Assembly (NCBI GenBank): GCA_020341795.1
Contig: CP070836.1
Location: 602,059-635,486, forward strand
From: Thermoplasmatales archaeon
GTDB lineage: Archaea > Thermoplasmatota > E2 > DHVEG-1
Direction: 5' to 3'
Length of the DNA stretch: 33,428 nucleotides
The notes below the pieces were generated by a model, which had not been told where the DNA came from, did not search any database, and saw only the letters and a program-made list of their open reading frames with translations. How positions within the stretch are numbered: the stretch's first letter is position 1; the number at the start of each line of letters is the position of its first letter. The translations under genes were made by a program, and so were the position numbers. Below, one piece after another: positions 8,326 to 15,796 of this stretch.

Positions 8326-9729
8326 ATGGATGATTATAAAATCAAGGATATTAATCTTGCTGATTTTGGTCGTAAAGAAATTGAAATTGCTGAAAAAGAA
8401 ATGCCCGGACTTATGGCTGTCCGTAAGAAATATGGACCTAGTAAGCCATTAAAAGCTGCAAGGGTGATGGGTAGTCTTCATATGACTATTCAGACCGCGG
8501 TTCTCATTGAAACTCTAAGGGAGCTTGGTGCTGATGTTAGATGGGCTAGTTGTAATATTTTTTCAACACAGGATCATGCAGCTGCAAGTATCGCCAAGAC
8601 TGATGTTCCAGTTTTTGCTTGGAAGGGTGAATCTCTAAAAGATTACTGGAGGTGTACTCAAAAAGCACTTGATTTCGGAGATGGTAAGGGCCCGACTCTT
8701 ATTGTTGATGATGGTGGTGATGCTACTCTAATGGTTCATAAGGGATACGAAGTTGAAAACGATCCAAGTCTCTTTGATAAAGATTATAGCGATGAAAGTG
8801 AGGATTTGATAGAGCTTATAAATTGTTTGAAAGAAGTCTATGATAAAGATCCAGATAGGTGGCATAGGATAGTAAAAGATATCAAAGGTGTTTCTGAGGA
8901 AACAACAACAGGTGTGCATAGACTTTATCATATGATGGAGAAAAAAACACTATTGTTTCCAGCGTTTAATGTTAATGATTCAGTTACAAAATCCAAGTTT
9001 GATAATCTTTATGGCTGCCGTGAAAGTCTTGCAGATGGTATAAAACGTGCAACTGATGTAATGGTTGCTGGTAAAACAGTTGTTGTCTGTGGATATGGTG
9101 ATGTTGGAAAAGGCTGTTGTCAGAGTATGCGTGGTTTTGGTGCACGAGTTATTGTTACAGAGATTGATCCTATTTGTGCTCTACAAGCTGCTATGGAAGG
9201 TTATGAGGTTAAAACAGTTGAAGATACATTTGGTGAAGGAGATATCTATGTTACAGCTACAGGTAACTGTGATGTAATCACAGCTGATCATATGAAAAAT
9301 ATGAAGGATCAAGCAATTGTTTGTAACATTGGTCATTTCGATAATGAAATACAAGTATCTGATCTTGAAAAAATACCTGGTATTAAAAAAATTAATATTA
9401 AACCTCAAGTCGACAAGTATGTTTTCCAAGATGGTCATGAGATATTCTTACTTGCAGAGGGACGTCTGGTAAATCTTGGTTGTGCAACTGGACATCCAAG
9501 TTTTGTTATGAGTAATAGTTTTACAAATCAGTGTCTTGCACAGATTGAGCTTTGGTCAAAAGATTATGATATAGGAGTTTATATGCTTCCGAAGATTCTA
9601 GATGAAGAGGTAGCAAGACTTCATCTTGGTAAACTTGGAGTAAAACTTACTAAACTATCAAAGAAACAAGCTGATTATATTGGTGTAAAAACAGAGGGGC
9701 CTTTTAAACCCGAGCATTACAGATATTAG
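8326..9729 (+). CDS. ahcY: S-adenosylhomocysteine hydrolase
   Basis: Reversibly splits S-adenosylhomocysteine into adenosine and homocysteine, keeping methyltransferases running. I choose ATG 8326 (467 residues) with GGATGA upstream; a TTG two codons earlier is possible. Motifs: [34 protein letters not shown]-binding [26 protein letters not shown], and the C-terminal KPEHYRY that contacts NAD of the neighbouring subunit. The protein carries an insertion of roughly 40 residues (about 142-185, from [12 protein letters not shown] to [10 protein letters not shown]). Such an insertion is common in bacterial and some eukaryotic enzymes; archaeal ones are usually about 420 residues. This suggests a bacterial-type gene acquired by transfer. 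Confidence 0.96.
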   Translation: MDDYKIKDINLADFGRKEIEIAEKEMPGLMAVRKKYGPSKPLKAARVMGSLHMTIQTAVLIETLRELGADVRWASCNIFSTQDHAAASIAKTDVPVFAWKGESLKDYWRCTQKALDFGDGKGPTLIVDDGGDATLMVHKGYEVENDPSLFDKDYSDESEDLIELINCLKEVYDKDPDRWHRIVKDIKGVSEETTTGVHRLYHMMEKKTLLFPAFNVNDSVTKSKFDNLYGCRESLADGIKRATDVMVAGKTVVVCGYGDVGKGCCQSMRGFGARVIVTEIDPICALQAAMEGYEVKTVEDTFGEGDIYVTATGNCDVITADHMKNMKDQAIVCNIGHFDNEIQVSDLEKIPGIKKINIKPQVDKYVFQDGHEIFLLAEGRLVNLGCATGHPSFVMSNSFTNQCLAQIELWSKDYDIGVYMLPKILDEEVARLHLGKLGVKLTKLSKKQADYIGVKTEGPFKPEHYRY

Positions 9730-9741
9730 GAAAAAAAGAAT

Positions 9742-10473
9742 ATGATTACATTAATTGGTACCGGTCATGTTTTTAATCTATCTCAGGCACTTTTAAGTAT
9801 TTTTGATGAAAAACAACCAGATATTTTATGCGTAGAGCTTGATAAGCAGAGATTCAATGCACTTATGCTTAAGCAAACTGATCCTGAGAAATATAAGGAA
9901 TCTACAAAAAACCAGCCTGTAATATATAAGATGCTTGCAAGATTTCAAGATGGCATGGCCCAAGAATATGGTGTTCAAGCGGGTGAGGAGATGCTTACCA
10001 CTGTAAACTATGCACAGAGCCATCATCTGCCCATTGCTTTTATTGATATGAATGCTCAGAATTTATTTAGAAAAATGCTACGTCAGATGACATTTAGAGA
10101 GAAAATTAGGCTCATGTTTTCAGGTCTAGGAGGTTTTTTTGTAAGTAAAAAACGTGTTGAAAAAGAGCTTTCTAACATAGAGAAAGACTTTGATAAATAT
10201 ATTGAGAAGATTGGTGAGAAGTTTCCAACAATTAAGCGTGTACTTATCGATGAACGTAATCAATATATGGTTCATCAGCTATCAAAGGCCAATGAGAAAT
10301 TCGAAAAGATTGTCGCAGTTGTCGGTGATGGACATATCCCTGGTTTTACTGAGCTTTTAAAAAAGAAAGAAATTGATTTTGAATCAATTAGGCTTAGTGA
10401 ACTTCGTAAAAAAAGCTCTCAAGATATTGATTCTACTTCTGCTTCATTTACAATTGAGCATAAAGAGCTATAA
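9742..10473 (+). CDS. TraB/PrgY/GumN-family protein
   Basis: A 243-residue soluble protein of the TraB family, named after the enterococcal pheromone-shutdown protein and widespread in archaea with no settled function. The sequence shows the paired family motifs: N-terminal ITLIGTGHVFNLS, CVELDKQRFNAL, EYGVQAGEEM, and the later LIDERNQYMVHQL and VAVVGDGHIPG (GxxH motifs that suggest a metal-dependent hydrolase-like fold). It lacks the C-terminal membrane helices of longer archaeal versions. AGGAAA lies before the ATG, 12 bases after ahcY, so it probably belongs to the same transcript. Confidence 0.8.
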   Translation: MITLIGTGHVFNLSQALLSIFDEKQPDILCVELDKQRFNALMLKQTDPEKYKESTKNQPVIYKMLARFQDGMAQEYGVQAGEEMLTTVNYAQSHHLPIAFIDMNAQNLFRKMLRQMTFREKIRLMFSGLGGFFVSKKRVEKELSNIEKDFDKYIEKIGEKFPTIKRVLIDERNQYMVHQLSKANEKFEKIVAVVGDGHIPGFTELLKKKEIDFESIRLSELRKKSSQDIDSTSASFTIEHKEL

Positions 10474-10511
10474 TTTTAAAAAAAAAAGTTGTATGTCTTT
10501 TTTTGTAAATT

Positions 10512-10586
10512 GGGCCTGTAGCCTAGCCTGGATTGGGCGATAGCCTCCTAAGCTATAGATCGCGGGTTCGAATCCCGCCAGGTCCG
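10512..10586 (+). tRNA. tRNA-Arg(CCT)
   Basis: A full cloverleaf can be drawn: acceptor GGGCCTG pairs with CAGGTCC (one G-U), D-arm GCCT/GGGC, anticodon stem ATAGC/GCTAT with loop CTCCTAA, T-arm GCGGG/CCCGC around TTCGAAT, discriminator G. The anticodon is CCT, decoding AGG arginine codons. No CCA is encoded. It lies just after the TraB gene on the same strand. Confidence 0.95.
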
Positions 10587-10588
10587 CT

Positions 10589-10837
10589 TTACTTTTCTCC
10601 TGGTAAAACAACAATCAAATAAAATCTATATTTTACTTCTCCAACATGACTCAATAAACCTTTTACTCTTTTTTTTATCTTATAACAAGTTAGACACCAA
10701 CTTTTAGAATTTTTAATCTGACCAGGAGTAGTATCCCAAATATGTCCCTCACCACATTGCCACCATAACTTAGTTTTACTATCTGAATAATCTGGTGATA
10801 AACACCAACCACCTCGCTCATATGCAATGTTTTGCAT
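10589..10837 (-). CDS. Small treble-clef zinc-ribbon protein or fragment
   Basis: The 82-residue frame contains ERGGWCLSPDYSDSKTKLWW, QCGEGHIWDTTPGQI and WCLTC, the pattern of repeated zinc-binding domains (GGxCLSxxY...WxCxxGHxW...WCxxC) found alone or in arrays with nuclease domains. Coding-like sequence continues upstream without a stop to 10918 (reading KIKYVDFRELDVYSPERLKKM), so the ATG at 10837 is probably not the true N-terminus and a start codon is not obvious. It ends 3 bases from the 3' end of tRNA-Arg and reads toward it. It may be a fragment of a larger, possibly mobile, protein. The domain is fairly clear; function is unknown. Confidence 0.55.
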   Translation of the reverse strand: MQNIAYERGGWCLSPDYSDSKTKLWWQCGEGHIWDTTPGQIKNSKSWCLTCYKIKKRVKGLLSHVGEVKYRFYLIVVLPGEK

Positions 10838-11016
10838 TTTTTTGAGTCTTTCAGGAGAGTATACATCGAGCTCCCTAAAATCAACATATTTTATTTTCTC
10901 AGGTAAAATAACATTATTTTATTACATATTTTTACAATAAATCTTTGCATGTCTTTAAGTTCAATATTATATATGACAATAATTAGTTTTACACCATGCT
11001 GATTTTATAATTTTTT

Positions 11017-12102
11017 TTAATTTAATTCTTTAAGCATTTGTTGAACCAAATCACGTTTAGCCCAAAGTCCACAACTACCATCTGAGCTGTGTAATTGTGC
11101 ATGATTTTCACGGATTCTTTTAAGAAAATCGGAGTTTAAAGCTTCTTTTAAATTAACATTTTTTAAGTTCATATCAGAATATGGTGCAAATGGACAAGGT
11201 TCTACATCTCCTTCCGCGCTTATATGAATAAAACCTTTACCTGCACCTAGACAGCCACCAATTTCGTCTTCATCACCTGGTACTTCGATAAATAATGCTG
11301 GCCATTTTGTTCTGAAATTTTTTATTATACCCATTATTTTTTTTCTTTGACCCGCTGTTACCATAAATTTTTCTGTGCCTGGTTTAATCGGGTTATATTC
11401 CACAAAAAGGAAGAATTTGCATCCTGTGTTTATTAGTTTTTGTATAAATTTTTCATCTGTAAGAGTATCATAATTTCTGTTTGTTAAGGTTAATGATGTT
11501 CCAAAAAACAAGGTCTGCTTTTTTAACTTGTTCATTATCTTTTCAAGCCGAGTATATACTCCTATTCCTCGTATGTTGTCTGTTTCTTCTTCACACCCCT
11601 CAAGGCTTATTAATGGCACAATATTTTTTTGATTTCTAATATTTTTAATCATTTCTTTATTGAGTAGTAGTCCATTTGTAAATATTAAAAAAATTATATC
11701 TGGATAGTCTTTTGTGATTTCAAAAAATTTTTTTCTCATAAAAGGTTCGCCTCCAGCAATTACTGCAAAAGATATTCCAAGTTCATGGGCTTGTTTTACG
11801 ACATCTTTTAGTTCTTCATCTGTAAGCTCTTTTTTTGCAACTGGTCTTATTGCTTTTTCATAGCATCCTTTACAGTTAAGATTGCATTTATGAGTAATGC
11901 TGAAAAGCATAATTGGAGGAACATGTGTGCCTTGTTTTTCCCATTTTTCTCTTGTTTTTACAGCTTTTTTCTGCCATCTGTATGTTTTAAAAAAGAATAA
12001 TGCCTGAGATGGATGTCTGATGCTTACTTTAATGAAATCTCTAAAGAAAATCTTTAAAGCATCATTTAAGACAAATCGGAATTCAGAGTTTTCTTCTGTC
12101 AT
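11017..12102 (-). CDS. Radical SAM protein with SPASM-like C-terminus
   Basis: A 361-residue radical SAM enzyme. The 4Fe-4S site CNLNCKGC uses Cys73, Cys77 and Cys80, followed by AGGEPF (SAM binding). The C-terminal part has GGCLGAGKGFIHISAEGDVEPCPF and a later Cys in SSDGSCGLW, as in SPASM/twitch domains that hold an extra iron-sulfur cluster. The N-terminal 60 residues are basic and may form an additional helix-rich segment. Relatives modify peptides, cofactors or haem, but nothing in the neighbourhood identifies the substrate. It is a single gene with a TATA-like AATATATAATC near 12147-12157. Confidence 0.85.
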   Translation of the reverse strand: MTEENSEFRFVLNDALKIFFRDFIKVSIRHPSQALFFFKTYRWQKKAVKTREKWEKQGTHVPPIMLFSITHKCNLNCKGCYEKAIRPVAKKELTDEELKDVVKQAHELGISFAVIAGGEPFMRKKFFEITKDYPDIIFLIFTNGLLLNKEMIKNIRNQKNIVPLISLEGCEEETDNIRGIGVYTRLEKIMNKLKKQTLFFGTSLTLTNRNYDTLTDEKFIQKLINTGCKFFLFVEYNPIKPGTEKFMVTAGQRKKIMGIIKNFRTKWPALFIEVPGDEDEIGGCLGAGKGFIHISAEGDVEPCPFAPYSDMNLKNVNLKEALNSDFLKRIRENHAQLHSSDGSCGLWAKRDLVQQMLKELN

Positions 12103-12582
12103 TATTGTTGGGACAATTATAGTTCCTTCTTAAAGATTTGCAACATAGATTATATATTACTTCTACAAATTGATGAAGGAAAAAACCTTGGTTAAAAACC
12201 AAAATAAAAAAAGATATTAGTGAGAAAAGCTTGCTTAAATCAAAATTCGATAATATTTTAAAAGTTCGAAAAGAATTTCTCCTGTTGGTTAGTTCACAAC
12301 CTCCTAGGCTTGTTGATATTTAAAAAATATAAGAAAAGATTTTTACAGAAAAATTTAAATAATATTAAGTATTATAAAAATATTTATTGGAGTTGACATG
12401 CGATAGTCGGGACAAAGGGAGGGCAGAAAAAAATAAAGAGAAAAAGGTTTAGTATAATGAATGTGCAATAAAACTAAACTATGCATTTTTTATAAAATTT
12501 CGGTTGAAACTCTTCCTGTTGGGGTGTTCAAAATTCGCTAGATACCTTATTAAAGAAAGATAAGAAAGATATTTTTTTAAAA
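12103..12582. other. Long intergenic region without a confident gene
   Basis: Contains a TATA-like element (about 12147-12157) probably serving the radical SAM gene on the minus strand. A + strand frame from ATG 12173 reads MKEKTLVKNQNKK and would continue for about 49 residues if the A7 run at 12206-12212 lost one base. A hairpin TTGGTT-AAA-AACCAA lies at 12188-12202. A comparatively G-rich patch, GGAGTTGACATGCGATAG to GGGAGGGCAG, lies at about 12389-12427. None is convincing alone; the G-rich patch could be a small RNA or just chance. Confidence 0.3.
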
Positions 12583-13812
12583 TCATAAGAATTTTTGAAA
12601 AAGGCGATATATAGAAGGAAATCTTCCAGATAAAATATCAAGAATATTGAAACGTAAATATTTATTCTTTGGCATTGCTACACTCAATGGATCTGACCAT
12701 TCACTTTCATTACCATATAAATCCTTGGTTTTTACTTTAATTTCATAATTTCCTTCTTCTAACCAAACATGTGAAGCTGTGCATTCCTCTCCTGAATCGT
12801 GATAACCAATCCAGCCACTATTTGTTCCATCTCCCCAATCAAAAAAATAAAACAATAGATCACCATCATCATCAGTACCAATAGTGGAATACATGTATTC
12901 ATTGTTTATCCTTCCAGATACTTTTCCAGTTACAGTCTCTGGTTTATTTGGTGAATGATTTGAATTATTCATAAATAAGGATGCTAGATCAATGCTTTGA
13001 TATCCTTGTTCAAATATTTCTGGAAGGTGATAATCAACAACTTGTTGATAATTATGAAAAAAGTAAATATACATTATACCTTGTTTTAAATCACAAACAT
13101 TGGAATAAATTGTATCAAGAATAAATGTTTGGAGGTTAATTCTTTCCATTTGTACAGCCTCACAGATATCTCTAAAGTTATCAACTGAGTAATCTGTTAA
13201 AACTTCAAGCATTGATGTCGCTGTTTCATATCGCCAGCATGGATATCCTCCAAGCTCAGGATGTGTCTGTAAAAAATTTGTAACTACTTGGTAACTACCA
13301 GTTTTATAAATTACATCATCACCTTCTATTATCGCTGAATTCCCTGTTTTGTCGACAAAAAAACCTTGGATATCATCCATATAAGGAATATAGTATCTGT
13401 CGAAAACCTCTACTACTTCATTTACTGTTGCACAGGTTCGGATGCAATATGCAAAAATATCATTGTTAAATGTTGGTTTATCTAATGGATTTGTTGGCTC
13501 TAAGGTTGGTGTTGAGAAAATATCAAAAAACAGGCCTTGATCATTCATACCTCCAAAAGCAGAATATCCTGCAGTGTCAAAAGGATATGGCCATTTACAA
13601 TAAAATACTACCCGACCATAACTATTACCTGAAGGAGGAGAAATTATCAAACGAGGTTCGGCTAACATTGAAAGATCTTCATTATTACCAGCTAAAACCT
13701 GATTCTCATTTGATGCAGTAAACCCAGTACATGCAGTAGCAAAATTACAACTAACAAATAAAACTATAATAACTACTATAATTATGAATATTTTTTTCAT
13801 ATTTCTTTTCAT
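12583..13812 (-). CDS. Secreted Ntn hydrolase (choloylglycine hydrolase/C45-like) with PKD-like domain
   Basis: A 409-residue exported amidase-like protein. Residues 1-27 form a signal peptide (MKRNMKKIF then a long hydrophobic run) ending in ATA; the next residue, Cys28 in CTGFTASNENQVLAGNNED, is the predicted N-terminal nucleophile, so signal-peptide removal would itself expose the active Cys. The catalytic domain runs to about 285 (GYSAFGGMNDQGLFFDI, then CIRTCATVNEV). A PKD-like domain follows at about 293-377 (DWGDGTNSGWIGYHDSGE, NYEIKVKTKDLYGNESEW) and a C-terminal tail with PKNK, then GRFPSIYRLF. GAGGT five to six bases before ATG 13812 supports the start. A paralogue starts at 239. 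Substrate is unknown; family members cleave linear amides such as bile-salt or penicillin conjugates. Confidence 0.8.
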   Translation of the reverse strand: MKRNMKKIFIIIVVIIVLFVSCNFATACTGFTASNENQVLAGNNEDLSMLAEPRLIISPPSGNSYGRVVFYCKWPYPFDTAGYSAFGGMNDQGLFFDIFSTPTLEPTNPLDKPTFNNDIFAYCIRTCATVNEVVEVFDRYYIPYMDDIQGFFVDKTGNSAIIEGDDVIYKTGSYQVVTNFLQTHPELGGYPCWRYETATSMLEVLTDYSVDNFRDICEAVQMERINLQTFILDTIYSNVCDLKQGIMYIYFFHNYQQVVDYHLPEIFEQGYQSIDLASLFMNNSNHSPNKPETVTGKVSGRINNEYMYSTIGTDDDGDLLFYFFDWGDGTNSGWIGYHDSGEECTASHVWLEEGNYEIKVKTKDLYGNESEWSDPLSVAMPKNKYLRFNILDILSGRFPSIYRLFQKFL

Positions 13813-14028
13813 ATTTCTACCTCATATACTATTAAGTATTAATTATTTGAATTTAGATTTTTTGTATTAAAATAAAAAAAATTAATAAAAAAAATAATAT
13901 AAAATTGTATTAAAACTCCCTACTCAGATTATTAATCATGTATCAATCCTTAGAAATAATCAAGAAATTTACTTAATAAAATATGTTCATTATGACCAAT
14001 TTTTACCTGTTTTGAAAATAACAATTAA

Positions 14029-14739
14029 TCATTCTATTGTAAAGTACACTCTTTTAAAGTTTTTGCCTTTGTTTATAAAATCCTTGAAGATAATGGTTCC
14101 AATTTCCTTAAGATTTTTAACATGACACCCACCATCTGCCTGCTTATCAAATCCCTTTATATCAACAATTCGTAAGTTATCAATATCGTGTGGAAATCCT
14201 ATTGCTAATTTAAATAAATCAGGTTCTTTTTCAGCTTCTTCTCTTGATTTATAGAATATATCAACAGGGAGTTTTTTTTCAATTATCTCATTTGATTTTT
14301 CAATAGATTTTATTATTATATTAACATCCATTTCAGCCATATTCAAATCAACACGTGCTTTATCTGTAGTAAGTTGATTACCAGTTACCTTTAGGTTATA
14401 ATCCTTAAATAAAACACCACTTAACACATGTGTGGCGGTATGATATCTCATCAATAGATAACGTCTCTCCCAATCTAGTAGACAATGTACTTTGTCTCCT
14501 TCTTGTAAACCTGCTTTTTCAACTTCATGGCTTATTTTCCCTGAAAACTTACCTGTATATACAACATTGAATACTTGTTTATCCTCTGTAGTAATAGTAC
14601 CTATATCGTATTCAACTCCTCCACCTTTAGGAAAAAACGCGGTTTTATCCAAAATAATAAACTTTTTTTGAGAAACAGATTCAACAACTGCATCCCATTC
14701 TCTAAGATATGAATCATCCATATAAAGTGCTTTTACCAT
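14029..14739 (-). CDS. alaX: Alanyl-tRNA editing protein AlaX
   Basis: Stand-alone editing domain that hydrolyses mischarged Ser-tRNA(Ala) or Gly-tRNA(Ala). The 236-residue length and N-terminal glycine-rich motif (TAFFPKGGGVEYDIG, residues 33-47) fit the AlaX-M type. Zinc ligands are visible in HTATH (His100, His104) and the C-terminal ADGGCHV (about 201-207), which stands in for CGGxH of alanyl-tRNA synthetase. CGTGAT lies a few bases before the start. It is divergent from the glycyl radical enzyme operon. Confidence 0.93.
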   Translation of the reverse strand: MVKALYMDDSYLREWDAVVESVSQKKFIILDKTAFFPKGGGVEYDIGTITTEDKQVFNVVYTGKFSGKISHEVEKAGLQEGDKVHCLLDWERRYLLMRYHTATHVLSGVLFKDYNLKVTGNQLTTDKARVDLNMAEMDVNIIIKSIEKSNEIIEKKLPVDIFYKSREEAEKEPDLFKLAIGFPHDIDNLRIVDIKGFDKQADGGCHVKNLKEIGTIIFKDFINKGKNFKRVYFTIE

Positions 14740-14835
14740 AATATCACGTAGATATAATGGAAATAGTATATTAGCATATAATTCTTTATGGAATCAATAT
14801 CTCAAAATTCATTTAATACATCTTTACAAATAAAA

Positions 14836-14850
14836 AATTTATAAATAAAA
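14836..14850 (+). promoter_or_regulatory. TATA box of the glycyl radical enzyme operon
   Basis: AATTTATAAATAAAA lies about 40 bases before ATG 14888. Transcription would begin near 14870, leaving a short leader that carries GAGGCGAT as ribosome binding site. Placement follows archaeal TATA spacing. Confidence 0.5.
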
Positions 14851-14887
14851 AAGTATTATAATCAACAAGTTTGAGGCGATATCAATT

Positions 14888-15796
14888 ATGTCAAATATCA
14901 ATGGATTAATCTTTGATATCAAACGATTCGCAGTCCATGATGGACCAGGTATACGTACCACTATTTTTCTAAAAGGATGTCCTCTATCTTGCTGGTGGTG
15001 TCATAATCCTGAAGGTCTATCTAATTCTCAAGAAATCATATATTATGATTATAAATGCATGAATTGTGATAAATGCATCAACATATGTCAACAAAACGCA
15101 TTAGAAGAGAAAAATAATAAAATTGTTAGAAATCATAAGATTTGCACGTCATGTGGAAATTGTGTTGAAATATGTCCAACAGCAAGTCAGCAGATAATAG
15201 GTCAGAAAATATCAGCAGAAAACACCATCAAGGAAATAGAAAAAGACCGCATATTTTTTGAAACATCAAATGGTGGTGTCACCTTCTCAGGGGGTGAACC
15301 ACTCATGCAACATGAGTTTTTAAAAGAAACACTAAAACTATGTAAAAAAAGAAGTATCCACACTGCTTTAGATACTTCAGGTTTTTGCCATTCAGATGTG
15401 TTTAACACATTAATTAAATTTAATGACCTTTTTCTTTATGACCTTAAAATAATTGATGATCAACAGCATAAAAAATATACAGGTGTATCAAACAAAAAAA
15501 TCATAAAAAACCTTGACATACTTCAGGAAAAAGAAAAAGACATCATAATTCGATTTACCATAGTAAAAGGAATTACAGATACAAAAGAAAACCTAAGAGA
15601 TATTATAAATCTTGTCTCATCATTTGAAAAAATTAAAGGAATTGATTTACTTCCTTTTCATAATGTAAATGAAAAATATCAAAGGATTGGTAAACAAAAT
15701 AAGTTAAAAGATATTAAACCACCATCTAGCAATGATATTAAAAGGATAAAAAAACAATTTGAACAAAAGGATTTAAATGTCAGAATCAGCGGCTAA
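14888..15796 (+). CDS. Glycyl radical enzyme activating enzyme (radical SAM, two ferredoxin clusters)
   Basis: Uses SAM and a reduced 4Fe-4S cluster to install the glycyl radical on its partner. The 302-residue protein has the radical SAM site CPLSCWWC (Cys31, 35, 38) right after VHDGPGIRTTIFLKG, then two ferredoxin-type cluster motifs, CMNCDKCINIC and CTSCGNCVEIC, and GGVTFSGGEPLMQ and LYDLKIID. The extra clusters mark activases of eliminase/dehydratase-type glycyl radical enzymes rather than the simple PflA form. It overlaps the downstream enzyme gene by 20 bases, a strong sign that they work as a pair. Confidence 0.95.
   Translation: MSNINGLIFDIKRFAVHDGPGIRTTIFLKGCPLSCWWCHNPEGLSNSQEIIYYDYKCMNCDKCINICQQNALEEKNNKIVRNHKICTSCGNCVEICPTASQQIIGQKISAENTIKEIEKDRIFFETSNGGVTFSGGEPLMQHEFLKETLKLCKKRSIHTALDTSGFCHSDVFNTLIKFNDLFLYDLKIIDDQQHKKYTGVSNKKIIKNLDILQEKEKDIIIRFTIVKGITDTKENLRDIINLVSSFEKIKGIDLLPFHNVNEKYQRIGKQNKLKDIKPPSSNDIKRIKKQFEQKDLNVRISG

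Noticed and set aside
8941-8947. A7 runs as general sequencing errors in this window
   Set aside because: This A7 run and others lie inside intact genes such as ahcY and read correctly, so errors at A7 are not general, though they remain possible at single sites.
10512-10586. tRNA-Arg as the attachment site of the integrase at 542-1875
   Set aside because: The two are 8.6 kb apart with housekeeping genes between, and I saw no copy of the tRNA 3' end near the integrase.
12274-12534. Two similar segments sharing TCCTGTTGG and GTTCA
   Set aside because: Only short blocks match; too weak to call a repeat.
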